Source: Bacteroidetes bacterium QS_8_68_15
GTDB lineage: Bacteria; Bacteroidota; Rhodothermia; Rhodothermales; Salinibacteraceae
Direction of reading: 5' to 3'
NCBI GenBank assembly: GCA_003023245.1
Contig: PXTR01000086.1
Span: 1-5,637 of the forward strand
DNA: 5,637 nucleotides
Part shown: one piece after another, positions 1 to 5,637 of the stretch
How positions within the stretch are numbered: the stretch's first letter is position 1
Layout of the letters: the number at the start of each line of letters is the position of its first letter
Program-made: the position numbers and the translations under genes
The notes under the pieces: generated by a model
What the model was told of the DNA's origin: nothing
Database searches by the model: none
The model's input: only the letters and a program-made list of their open reading frames with translations

Positions 1-1
1 C

Positions 2-1570
2 ATGGTGGCGCTGGTGAAGGGGCGCCCGCAGGTGCTCGACCTGCGCGAGGCCATCGACGTGTACGTCGAGCACCGCCACGACGTGGTCACGCGCCGCACG
101 CGCTACGAACTGCGCCAGGCCGAGGACCGCGCCCATGTGCTCGAAGGGCTGACGCTGGCGCTCGATCACCTCGACGCGGTCATCACGGTCATCCGCCACT
201 CCCCCGACACCGGGACCGCGCGCGAAAACCTGATGGCCGGCACCTATCCGCCGAACCTCTCCGACGACGACCTCGACGAACTGAACGTCCCGCTGACCCC
301 GCCCATCGACCAGCAGCAGCAGGGCGACGGCAGCGAGAACGCGATTCAGCAGCGCCTGGAGCTTCAAGAAGCCGAGGCGGCCGGTGGCGACGGCGCGTCC
401 GACGCGCCTGAAGAGGAAGGCGCGTGGCTCTCTCGCCGGCAGGCCGACGCGATTCTGGCGTTGCGCCTCTCCCGCCTGACGGGGCTGGAGCGCGACAAGA
501 TCGCCGGCGAGTACCGCGACATCATCACCGAGATCGAGCGCCTGCGCGGCATCCTCGCCTCCCGCGAGCGGCGCATGCAGATCATCAAGGACGAGCTGCT
601 GGAGGTCAAGGAGCAGTTCGACGACGAGCGCCGCACCGAGATCGACTACACCGGCGGCGACTCGATCAACATGGAAGACCTGATCGACGACGAGCCGGTG
701 GTCGTCACGGTCACGCATCAGGGCCTCTTGAAGCGCACGCCGGTGACCGAATACCGCGCGCAGGGCCGCGGCGGCCGCGGCATCCGCGCCAGCGGCACGC
801 GCGACGACGACTACGTCGAGCACCTCTTCGCCTCCACGAACCACGACTACCTGCTCTTCTTCACCGACCACGGGCAGTGCTACTGGCTGCGCGTCTTCGA
901 CATTCCCGAGGGCTCGCGCACGTCGAAGGGCCGCTCGATTCGCAACCTCATCGAGATCGCCCCGGACGACTCGCTGCGCGCCGTCTTGGCCGTGGGCAAA
1001 GACGACTTCACCGACGAGGAGTTTTTGAACAACCACTACGTCCTGATGGCCACGCGCGGCGGGCAGGTCAAAAAGAGCACGCTGGAAGCCTTCTCGCGCC
1101 CCCGCTCCAACGGCATCATCGCGATCAAGACCGACGAGGGCGACGAGCTGCTGGAGGCGCACCTGACGGGCGGCGACTCGTGCGTGGTGATGGCCTCCTC
1201 GAGCGGGCACGCCATTCGCTTCGACGAAGAGGACGTGCGCGCGACGGGCCGCAACACCCGCGGCGTGCGCGGCATCAAGCTGGCCGAGGAGGGCGCGGAG
1301 GTCGTCGGCCTCTTCACCTGCGGGGAGCGGCAAGGGCCTCGTCACGATGAACACGACCGACCGCACCGGGCCGCTCGTGAGGGTGAAGGGCGTGTCCGAA
1401 GGCGAGGACCTGATGGTCATCACCACCGCCGGGACGATGATCCGCACCGAGGTAGACGGCATTTCCACGATGGGCCGCAACACGCAGGGCGTGCGCGTGA
1501 TCAACCTGCGCGACGGGGACCGCATCGCCGACGTGACGCGCCTGTCGCTCGACGAAAGTCAGGCCAATGA
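2..1570 (+). CDS. gyrA: DNA gyrase subunit A, 5'-truncated by the window and frameshifted near its end
   Basis: GyrA is the breakage-reunion and DNA-wrapping subunit of gyrase (A2B2), which introduces negative supercoils using ATP. The active-site Tyr region lies upstream of the window. Residues 1-75 and 142-215 match the tower, coiled-coil and C-gate region (VEHRHDVVTRRTRYEL, LRLSRLTGLERDKI, DERRTEID). Residues 79-141 are an acidic, Gln-rich insertion. The propeller starts near residue 230. The GyrA box reads QGRGGRG at 254-260 (bases 761-781), near the canonical Q-R/K-R-G-G-R/K-G, which favours GyrA over ParC. Blades 1-4 are recognisable to VVGLFTC (residue 440, base 1319). After that the frame gives a low-complexity Arg/His-rich tail to the stop at 1568-1570, which is not GyrA-like; the true C-terminus continues in another frame. 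The ATG at base 2 is internal, equivalent to E. coli NMVAL, so it is not the start. Identity is very secure; whether the product works is unknown. Confidence 0.95.
   Translation: MVALVKGRPQVLDLREAIDVYVEHRHDVVTRRTRYELRQAEDRAHVLEGLTLALDHLDAVITVIRHSPDTGTARENLMAGTYPPNLSDDDLDELNVPLTPPIDQQQQGDGSENAIQQRLELQEAEAAGGDGASDAPEEEGAWLSRRQADAILALRLSRLTGLERDKIAGEYRDIITEIERLRGILASRERRMQIIKDELLEVKEQFDDERRTEIDYTGGDSINMEDLIDDEPVVVTVTHQGLLKRTPVTEYRAQGRGGRGIRASGTRDDDYVEHLFASTNHDYLLFFTDHGQCYWLRVFDIPEGSRTSKGRSIRNLIEIAPDDSLRAVLAVGKDDFTDEEFLNNHYVLMATRGGQVKKSTLEAFSRPRSNGIIAIKTDEGDELLEAHLTGGDSCVVMASSSGHAIRFDEEDVRATGRNTRGVRGIKLAEEGAEVVGLFTCGERQGPRHDEHDRPHRAAREGEGRVRRRGPDGHHHRRDDDPHRGRRHFHDGPQHAGRARDQPARRGPHRRRDAPVARRKSGQ
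1316..1330 (+). other. Deletion and frameshift junction in gyrA
   Basis: Codons up to about 1318 read VVGLFT in frame 2 and codons from 1326 read SGKG in frame 3. In GyrA proteins these two motifs are normally separated by about 28-30 residues that form the hairpin of blade 5 and carry a motif like NGYGKRT. That motif is absent in all three forward frames near the junction. The lesion is therefore a loss of some 80-95 bases whose length is not a multiple of three, rather than a single-base indel. The exact size and endpoints cannot be fixed without a relative's sequence. Confidence 0.75.
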
Positions 1571-1646
1571 AGGCGAGGCCGATGAGGAAGAAGACGCTGC
1601 GGGGAGCGAGGCGTCCGCGCCGGCGGCGAACGGGCAAGCGGAATGA
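1326..1646 (+). pseudogene. gyrA: Out-of-frame 3' end of gyrA (end of blade 5, blade 6 and acidic tail)
   Basis: From base 1326 the frame offset by +1 from the main gyrA frame reads SGKGLVTMNTTDRTGPLV, then a normal GyrA blade 6 (LMVITTAGTMIRT, GRNTQGVRVINL), then a tail rich in Asp, Glu and Ala ending ANGQAE with TGA at 1644-1646. These 106 codons have no plausible start of their own at the junction (an ATG at 1347 is a conserved internal Met), so this is a severed piece of gyrA and not a separate gene. The acidic tail is comparable in position to the C-terminal tail that tunes wrapping in E. coli GyrA. It would be translated only if the shift is a sequencing or assembly error, or by ribosomal frameshifting, for which I see no slippery heptamer. 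Confidence 0.85.
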
Positions 1647-1668
1647 GGGCTCGCTGGGTGCTCGCCGA

Positions 1669-1694
1669 GGGGGGGACGATTTGGGGGGCGAGGG
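1669..1694 (+). other. Potential G-quadruplex motif downstream of gyrA
   Basis: A run of seven G (1669-1675), a seven-base spacer, a run of six G (1683-1688), a three-base spacer and GGG (1692-1694) satisfy the loose four-tract pattern with loops of at most seven bases if the G7 run is split. It would lie in the 3' untranslated part of the gyrA transcript. A role in slowing polymerase or marking the transcript end is only possible, not shown. In a genome this rich in G, chance occurrence is quite likely. Confidence 0.35.
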
Positions 1695-1706
1695 AGCGTT
1701 TCCAAA

Positions 1707-1768
1707 GCGCAAGCGCAGACGCCCCTTCCCACCGTCAAACCCTCCCCACCCTCATGCGCGCAAGCGCA
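1707..1768 (+). repeat. Direct repeat of an 11-base palindromic unit, two copies
   Basis: GCGCAAGCGCA occurs at 1707-1717 and again at 1758-1768, start to start 51 bases apart. Each unit contains the inverted pair GCGC/GCGC around AA. The second copy is the core of the hairpin at 1754-1769. Two copies of an 11-mer in 124 bases of non-coding DNA is unusual but may be chance given the base composition. Confidence 0.4.
1722..1751 (-). other. Potential G-quadruplex motif downstream of the protease gene
   Basis: On the minus strand five G tracts follow each other (at 1751-1749, 1747-1744, 1742-1740, 1730-1728 and 1725-1722), with loops of 1, 1, 9 and 2 bases. One loop exceeds the strict limit of seven. 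It lies just past the protease stop, so it would be in that transcript's 3' untranslated region. Function is unproven. Confidence 0.35.
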
Positions 1769-1769
1769 T
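1754..1769. terminator. Small hairpin with a GCAA loop beside the protease stop; possible weak terminator
   Basis: ATGCGC at 1754-1759 pairs perfectly with GCGCAT at 1764-1769 around the loop GCAA (a GNRA tetraloop when read on the + strand; TTGC on the minus strand). It starts one base past the protease TAG. There is no run of T after it in either direction, so it is a structure that could help end or protect the mRNA rather than a proven intrinsic terminator. Confidence 0.3.
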
Positions 1770-1770
1770 C

Positions 1771-4428
1771 CTACTGCACCAACACCACCGAGCGCGTTTC
1801 CAGGAAGTCCGCTCCCTGGACGCGAACGAAGTAGACGCCGCTGGCGAGGGCGTCGGCGTCGAGCGAGAGAACCTTCTGGTCGCTGACCGGCCCCTCGAAA
1901 AACGTCCGCACGTGCCGTCCGCGCGCGTCGTGTAGCGTGGCGGTAACGTCTACCGCCTCGCCCGGCTCTACGATCAACCGCATCTGCGTGCGGCTCCGGA
2001 AGGGATTGGGGAACGCTTCCGTCAGCGCGAACGTCTCGCCCTCCGCCAGTTCCACCGTGACCTGGGTCGTGCGCGAAAAGGTGCTTTCTCCACCCTCGTT
2101 GAATTGGCGCACCAGGAACGTGTACGTCCCCGGGTTGAACACCTCGGCGGTAACGGTGAAGCGCCCTTGGCCTGTCGCCTCGATGGTTTTGGCCCGCTCG
2201 TAGTCGCGGCTGTCGGTCCCGCACGCCGGGCGGGCGCCGAAGCAACGCTCCACGACGAAGCTGTCGGCCTGGGCCGGCGTTTCCGTTTCCACGGCAAGCT
2301 CCACCTGCGCGACGCCGTCTCCGTCTCCCGCCGCTACCCCCTGCGATTCCAGTTGCAACGTGGTGGGCACCTGGTCGAGCGCCGCCCTCGCGTCGACGAA
2401 GCCGCAGCCGGTTTTGAAGTCGAATTTTCCCGAGCACTCCGTTTCGTCTTCGCCGGGGGACCGGTCGATGAAATTGCTCCTCGGCGTCATGTCGTCGGCA
2501 GTCTGCTGGAGCAGGCGGTAGAGCTGCTTGCGCGCGAGGTCGGGATTGAGGCTGCGCATCAGGGCGGCCACCCCGGCCACGTGCGGCGCCGCCGCCGACG
2601 TGCCGAAGAAGTTAGGCAGGCTCGTGTCGTCCCCGAGCGCGCCGAAGGGACTCTCCGGGAGCGCCTGGCCGAAGAACGTGTTGTCGCCCCCGTCCGGCCC
2701 CACGACCTCCGGCTTCGCGCGCACCTGCGGTTCAGGGAGGCGGTCGCCGCCGGGGCCGAAGAAAATCGGCGTTCCGCCCCGCGCGGAAAAGCCGGTGGCG
2801 ACGGCGGCCTCCACCGACTGGAAGCCCGCGTCCTGCCGCTCGTCGTTGAACGCGGGCGTGTTGAACCACGAGGCCGCGCCGACCGCCGCGGCTCCAGCGG
2901 CGTTGGCGTGTCCGTAGACGGTGGAATGGCGCGCGTCGTACTCCTGCCGCGTAAGGTTGGTGTACACGACTTTGAGCAGGTCCTCCGGCGGGGGCCCGTC
3001 CGCCCGTTCGATGCCCAGCTGAAAGGTCGTGTCCGGGACGCCGTTGTCGTCCGCATCCACCGAGCCGTCATTCTCGTACTGCAAGATCTCGATGGGGTCG
3101 TTGCCGACGTTGTCGAGCGTGGCGGAGGCCACCTGGGTGCCCTCTTGGTCCAGCAGCACGAGATCCAGATCGCTCGACGCGCCGGGGCTGCTCGCCGACG
3201 TGGAGGCGTACGGCTGTGCCCATTGCAGGGTGATCGTTCCTGTACGCCCTCGCTGGAGCGTCACGCTTTGAAAGGCGTCGGTCCCGCCGCCGGCGGCGAA
3301 GTCGTGCAGCAGCCCTCCTCCCAGCGGACCCTCCACTCCGGAGCTGCGGAAGCCGGCGTCGCTCTCGTAGGAGCGGCCGTCCGAGTTGCCTGCCGCGGAG
3401 AAATAGGCCGCGCCCTCCCTTGCTACGTCGTTGACGGCCTGCGCGATGGTGCCCACCGCGAACATCGGCTCACCAAAGTAGATGATGTCGTCCACGATCA
3501 CCTGCGCGCCGTCACCGTCCCCGTCGTCGTCGGCTGCGAGGCTGCGGATGTTGTTGGCAAAGCTTGCGGTGCCCTCGAACGCCGTTCTAAAGCGCTGCGC
3601 AGCGTCCGGAGCCACGTCAGCGATGATCTGCACCATCGCCCGGCCCTCGTCCGAGGGCTCTTCGCCGCTCGATGTCGCACAGTCGGACAGTTCTTGTTCG
3701 AGCACATTGGGAGGGATCTCCCCGGCCTCTTCGTCGTCGCCCGCTCCGTCCAGGCAGTCGAAGCTGTCGGAGAGCACGCCCACGGTCACGCTGTTGCCGC
3801 TCACGCCGAACCGTTCGCGGGCCTCCGCTGCTTGCAACGCCGCCACGCCCTGGCTCACGACGGGCGCTTGCTGCTGCGGCCGCCGCCGCCGACGACGAGG
3901 GCTTGCTGCCGTCCCCGCCTCGAGCGAGCGGGCCTCGCCGTCCCCGCGCACTTTCGCCAGCGAGGGGCGCGCGAAGCGAAGCTCCGCGATCCGGGCCGCC
4001 GCCGCCAGCGCCTCGACGGGCAGCCACCCGCTGACGACCGGCGCGGCGGTGGCCCCGCGCCGCAACCCCAGCGCGTCGAGCCGGGCGCGCAACCCCGACG
4101 CCTCCGCCGACGCGACGGCGTCGATGCGGACGTGTCCGCTCCGTACGGGCAAAAGCGTCTGCGAGGCCCCAAAGGCTGCTCCCTGCGCCGACGCCGCACC
4201 GCCCTGCCGGGCCTGATGGTACAACCGCGCCAGCTTCGCCCCGATCTTCGCCATCGGGCCGTCTTTGCCTTCGAGGTCGGGCCCGTGAAAGGCGCGCCGG
4301 GCGGCCTGCTCAGCGGCAGCGTCTTGCTGCTGCTGTGCCTGCGCCGCGCCGCCCGCTGCCGTGAACAGTCCCTGAGCCGCGACGAGCAGCACCAGCGCGA
4401 AGAGCGTTCGTCCGTTTGTTTTAAGCAT
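1771..4428 (-). CDS. Secreted serine peptidase, S8/S53-like, with type IX sorting domain
   Basis: Complete 885-residue exported endopeptidase; substrate unknown. Residues 1-31 form a Sec signal peptide (K3, R7, hydrophobic core, AQA cleavage site before Q32). Residues about 50-175 resemble a propeptide, followed by six Arg (178-183) and three Gln. The catalytic domain begins near 190: VGVLSDSFD (D221), DEGRAM (D260/E261), VDDIIYF (313-318), SAAGN (N348) and GTSAAAPHVAG (S611). There is no HGTH motif; E261 sits where the subtilisin His is expected, as in sedolisins. A beta-rich insert (about 377-490) interrupts the domain. Cys665/Cys675 flank KFDFKTG. A divergent Fn3-like region (about 690-795) precedes the Por sorting domain (FPNPF at 806-810, SGVYFVRV near 863-870), expected to be removed during type IX export. 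The ATG at 4428 is the only credible start: an in-frame TAG lies at 4444-4446 and the signal peptide follows directly. No Shine-Dalgarno is seen nearby, as is common in Bacteroidota. Confidence 0.93.
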   Translation of the reverse strand: MLKTNGRTLFALVLLVAAQGLFTAAGGAAQAQQQQDAAAEQAARRAFHGPDLEGKDGPMAKIGAKLARLYHQARQGGAASAQGAAFGASQTLLPVRSGHVRIDAVASAEASGLRARLDALGLRRGATAAPVVSGWLPVEALAAAARIAELRFARPSLAKVRGDGEARSLEAGTAASPRRRRRRPQQQAPVVSQGVAALQAAEARERFGVSGNSVTVGVLSDSFDCLDGAGDDEEAGEIPPNVLEQELSDCATSSGEEPSDEGRAMVQIIADVAPDAAQRFRTAFEGTASFANNIRSLAADDDGDGDGAQVIVDDIIYFGEPMFAVGTIAQAVNDVAREGAAYFSAAGNSDGRSYESDAGFRSSGVEGPLGGGLLHDFAAGGGTDAFQSVTLQRGRTGTITLQWAQPYASTSASSPGASSDLDLVLLDQEGTQVASATLDNVGNDPIEILQYENDGSVDADDNGVPDTTFQLGIERADGPPPEDLLKVVYTNLTRQEYDARHSTVYGHANAAGAAAVGAASWFNTPAFNDERQDAGFQSVEAAVATGFSARGGTPIFFGPGGDRLPEPQVRAKPEVVGPDGGDNTFFGQALPESPFGALGDDTSLPNFFGTSAAAPHVAGVAALMRSLNPDLARKQLYRLLQQTADDMTPRSNFIDRSPGEDETECSGKFDFKTGCGFVDARAALDQVPTTLQLESQGVAAGDGDGVAQVELAVETETPAQADSFVVERCFGARPACGTDSRDYERAKTIEATGQGRFTVTAEVFNPGTYTFLVRQFNEGGESTFSRTTQVTVELAEGETFALTEAFPNPFRSRTQMRLIVEPGEAVDVTATLHDARGRHVRTFFEGPVSDQKVLSLDADALASGVYFVRVQGADFLETRSVVLVQ

Positions 4429-4490
4429 ATGTTTCGACCAAGCCTATTCGACGACCTCCGTCCGGTTCGACCGGGATGCGGCCTGCCCAT
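4429..4490 (-). other. Spacer between the two tandem protease genes
   Basis: Sixty-two bases separate the upstream stop (TAA, 4493-4491) from the downstream ATG (4428). A short inverted repeat, CCGGT and ACCGG around a three-base loop, lies at 4462-4474 with no T-tract, so it is not a convincing terminator. GGAGG on the minus strand lies 26 bases from the ATG, too far for ribosome binding. The bases on both sides of the ATG are A/T-rich relative to the surroundings, which would keep the start unstructured. The short gap and lack of a clear promoter suggest co-transcription of the two genes. Confidence 0.6.
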
Positions 4491-5637
4491 TTACCGCACC
4501 AGCGTAAGCGTGCGCGTCGCCGAAAAGGTTTCGCCGCTCACGCGAAGCACGTACACGCCACTCGACAGCGCGTCGGCCTCGACGGCGAGACGCTCAGGCG
4601 TGCCGGCGGGCAGCGAGCCGTCGTGGAGCGTGCGCACGCGGCGGCCGCTCGCGTCGTAGAGCGCAGCGGTGACGTGCTGCGCGCGACGCACCGTCAGGCG
4701 CGTTTCAGCGCGTTTGCGGAAGGGATTCGGGTGCGCAACGGTGAGCCGGTACGACGCCCCTCCGAGGCCCACCTCCACGCGCGTCTGCGCCACCTGCTGC
4801 GCCGTCCCGTCGGTGTCCACCTGCACGAGGCGGAACGTGTGCGCGCCGGGGGCGACGTCCTCGACGCGGTGCTGGTAGTCGAGGGGGCGGCTGGAAGCGC
4901 CGCCCGCCGCCTGCGTCGATTCGGCGCCGACCTGCTCGAACGAGTCGTTCCCGCCTTGCTTTTGCAGGATGCGAAAGCGGTCGTTTTCCGTCTCCGAGAG
5001 GGTGGTCCACGTCAAGACCACCGCCTCCTCGTCCACGACCCCGTCGAAGTCGCCGGCCAGTTCCACCGGGATGGCCGCCTGCTCGGCGTTGACGAGGCCG
5101 CAGCCGCTGTGAAAGTCGAATTTGTCCGTACAGATCGTCTGCGTGGTGGCCGTGCGATTGGCCGTGTAGCGCGAGTCCATGCCCGTCGCCGAACTCTCCA
5201 GTTCGGAATAGATCGCCTCCGGATCCGAGCCGTCGGGGCGCGCCTCGCGGAAGAGCGCCGCCACCCCCGCTGCGTGCGGAGCCGCCGCACTGGTACCCGC
5301 GAAGTTGGGGTAGTCGTCGTCTTCGTTCGGGAAGCTATCGCTGATGTCCCTCCCGAAAAACGTGTTGTTCGTCAGGTCGGGGGCGACGAGCTCGGGCTTG
5401 CGGCGCACTTCGGCGCTGCTCTTGCGGTTGCCGTTTTTGTCGTAGAAGATAGGCGTGCCTCCAAGCGCGGAGAAATACCGGATGACCGGCGGGCTTTCCC
5501 CGAACGGCGGCGTGCGGTCGTAGCGCGCCGCACCGACCGCCTCGGCGCTGTCGGCGTTGGCGTGGCCGAAGAGCGTGGAGAAGCCCGTGTCGTGTTCGCC
5601 CGCGCCGTCCACCGGGACGCCGCCTCCCCCGATGATG
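4491..5637 (-). CDS. Second secreted S8/S53-like peptidase with type IX sorting domain (C-terminal part; start beyond window)
   Basis: Only the last 381 codons are visible; the frame is open to the window edge, where it reads GGGGVPVDG, so the GTG at 5612 is not the start. Numbering from that GTG, FGHANAD (15-21), GGTPIFY (51-57), RRKPELVAPD (70-79), NNTFFG (82-87) and the catalytic-Ser motif GTSAAAPHAAG (S108) match the neighbouring complete protease motif by motif. The conserved pair Cys161/Cys171 flanks TDKFDFHSG. Residues about 182-285 form an Fn3-like domain of the kind common in type IX cargo (VVLTWTTLSETENDRF). Residues about 292-373 are the Por sorting domain (HPNPF at 294-298, YDASGRRVRTL, LSSGVYVLRVSG). 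The other catalytic residues lie outside the window. It is probably the first gene of a two-gene unit, exported like its neighbour. Confident as a paralogous secreted peptidase; substrate unknown. Confidence 0.9.
   Translation of the reverse strand, partial: IIGGGGVPVDGAGEHDTGFSTLFGHANADSAEAVGAARYDRTPPFGESPPVIRYFSALGGTPIFYDKNGNRKSSAEVRRKPELVAPDLTNNTFFGRDISDSFPNEDDDYPNFAGTSAAAPHAAGVAALFREARPDGSDPEAIYSELESSATGMDSRYTANRTATTQTICTDKFDFHSGCGLVNAEQAAIPVELAGDFDGVVDEEAVVLTWTTLSETENDRFRILQKQGGNDSFEQVGAESTQAAGGASSRPLDYQHRVEDVAPGAHTFRLVQVDTDGTAQQVAQTRVEVGLGGASYRLTVAHPNPFRKRAETRLTVRRAQHVTAALYDASGRRVRTLHDGSLPAGTPERLAVEADALSSGVYVLRVSGETFSATRTLTLVR

Larger units (their letters stand above)
1647..1770. other. 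Convergent intergenic region between gyrA and the protease gene
   Basis: This 124-base stretch separates the gyrA stop (TGA, 1644-1646) from the protease stop (TAG on the minus strand, 1771-1773). It contains G runs on both strands, one small hairpin next to the protease stop, and an 11-base direct repeat. There is no T-tract after a stable stem on either strand, so no classical intrinsic terminator is evident. Short open frames crossing it look like chance extensions in high-GC DNA and show no recognisable protein. Confidence 0.8.

Noticed and set aside
424..1350. 308-codon + strand frame inside gyrA
   Set aside because: It overlaps clear gyrA coding sequence in another frame and gives Arg/His/Pro-rich low-complexity protein. 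Its last codons enter the true gyrA frame only because of the lesion near 1326.
1320..1350. Programmed ribosomal frameshift in gyrA
   Set aside because: There is no slippery heptamer or following strong stem seen, and about 30 conserved residues are missing in addition to the change of frame. A deletion explains both.
1347..1646. Independent small gene starting at ATG 1347
   Set aside because: The sequence is blade 6 and the tail of GyrA; the Met is the conserved internal residue in the VTMNTTDRTG motif.
4436..4450. Bacteroidota-type -7 promoter element (TAnnTTTG) before the complete protease gene
   Set aside because: The minus strand reads TAGGCTTG, one mismatch, but there is no TTG-type -33 element at the right distance and it would leave almost no leader before the ATG.
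4462..4474. Intrinsic terminator between the two protease genes
   Set aside because: The stem has only five pairs and no T-tract follows on the minus strand.
2104..4659. Very long open frame (851 codons) on the + strand antisense to the complete protease gene
   Set aside because: It mirrors the minus-strand gene, is rich in Arg, Ala and Gly without any recognisable domain, and runs across the intergenic spacer. Codon bias of high-GC genes often leaves the opposite strand free of stops. The minus-strand reading has a signal peptide, catalytic motifs and a sorting domain.
5610..5612. GTG start for the right-hand protease
   Set aside because: The frame is open upstream to the window edge, and a start here would leave a protein without signal peptide or the first half of the catalytic domain.

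Overview
The window is high-GC DNA (roughly two thirds G+C by eye), most likely from a member of the Bacteroidota/Rhodothermota side of the tree, for example a Rhodothermia or Salinibacter-like marine or halophilic bacterium. Three things point there. The GyrA fragment has the Bacteroidota-style wording of the C-terminal propeller (YWLRVFDIPEGSRTSKG). Both proteases end in type IX secretion (Por) sorting domains, a system restricted to this superphylum. The proteins are rich in Asp and Glu and prefer Arg to Lys. The lineage is inference; no marker gene is complete here.

Layout: positions 2-1646 on the + strand carry the 3' part of gyrA (DNA gyrase subunit A), whose 5' part lies outside the window. 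The gene is broken near 1316-1330: the frame shifts and about 28-30 codons of propeller blade 5 appear to be missing, after which the normal C-terminus continues in another frame to 1646. Positions 1647-1770 are a short convergent intergenic region with G-rich tracts on both strands and a small hairpin. Positions 1771-4428 on the - strand encode a complete 885-residue secreted serine peptidase of the subtilisin/sedolisin superfamily. Positions 4429-4490 are a 62-base spacer. Positions 4491-5637 on the - strand hold the C-terminal 381 residues of a second, paralogous secreted peptidase that runs off the right edge.

The two peptidases point the same way, lie close together and share the same distinctive motifs, so they look like a tandem duplication, probably transcribed together from a promoter beyond the right edge. 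Both would be exported by Sec, moved across the outer membrane by the type IX system and either released or attached to the surface; substrates are unknown. gyrA converges on them and has no evident functional link. I see no mobile element, CRISPR array, RNA gene or defence system. The points most worth checking are the lesion in gyrA and the apparent Glu-for-His replacement in the catalytic centre of the complete protease.
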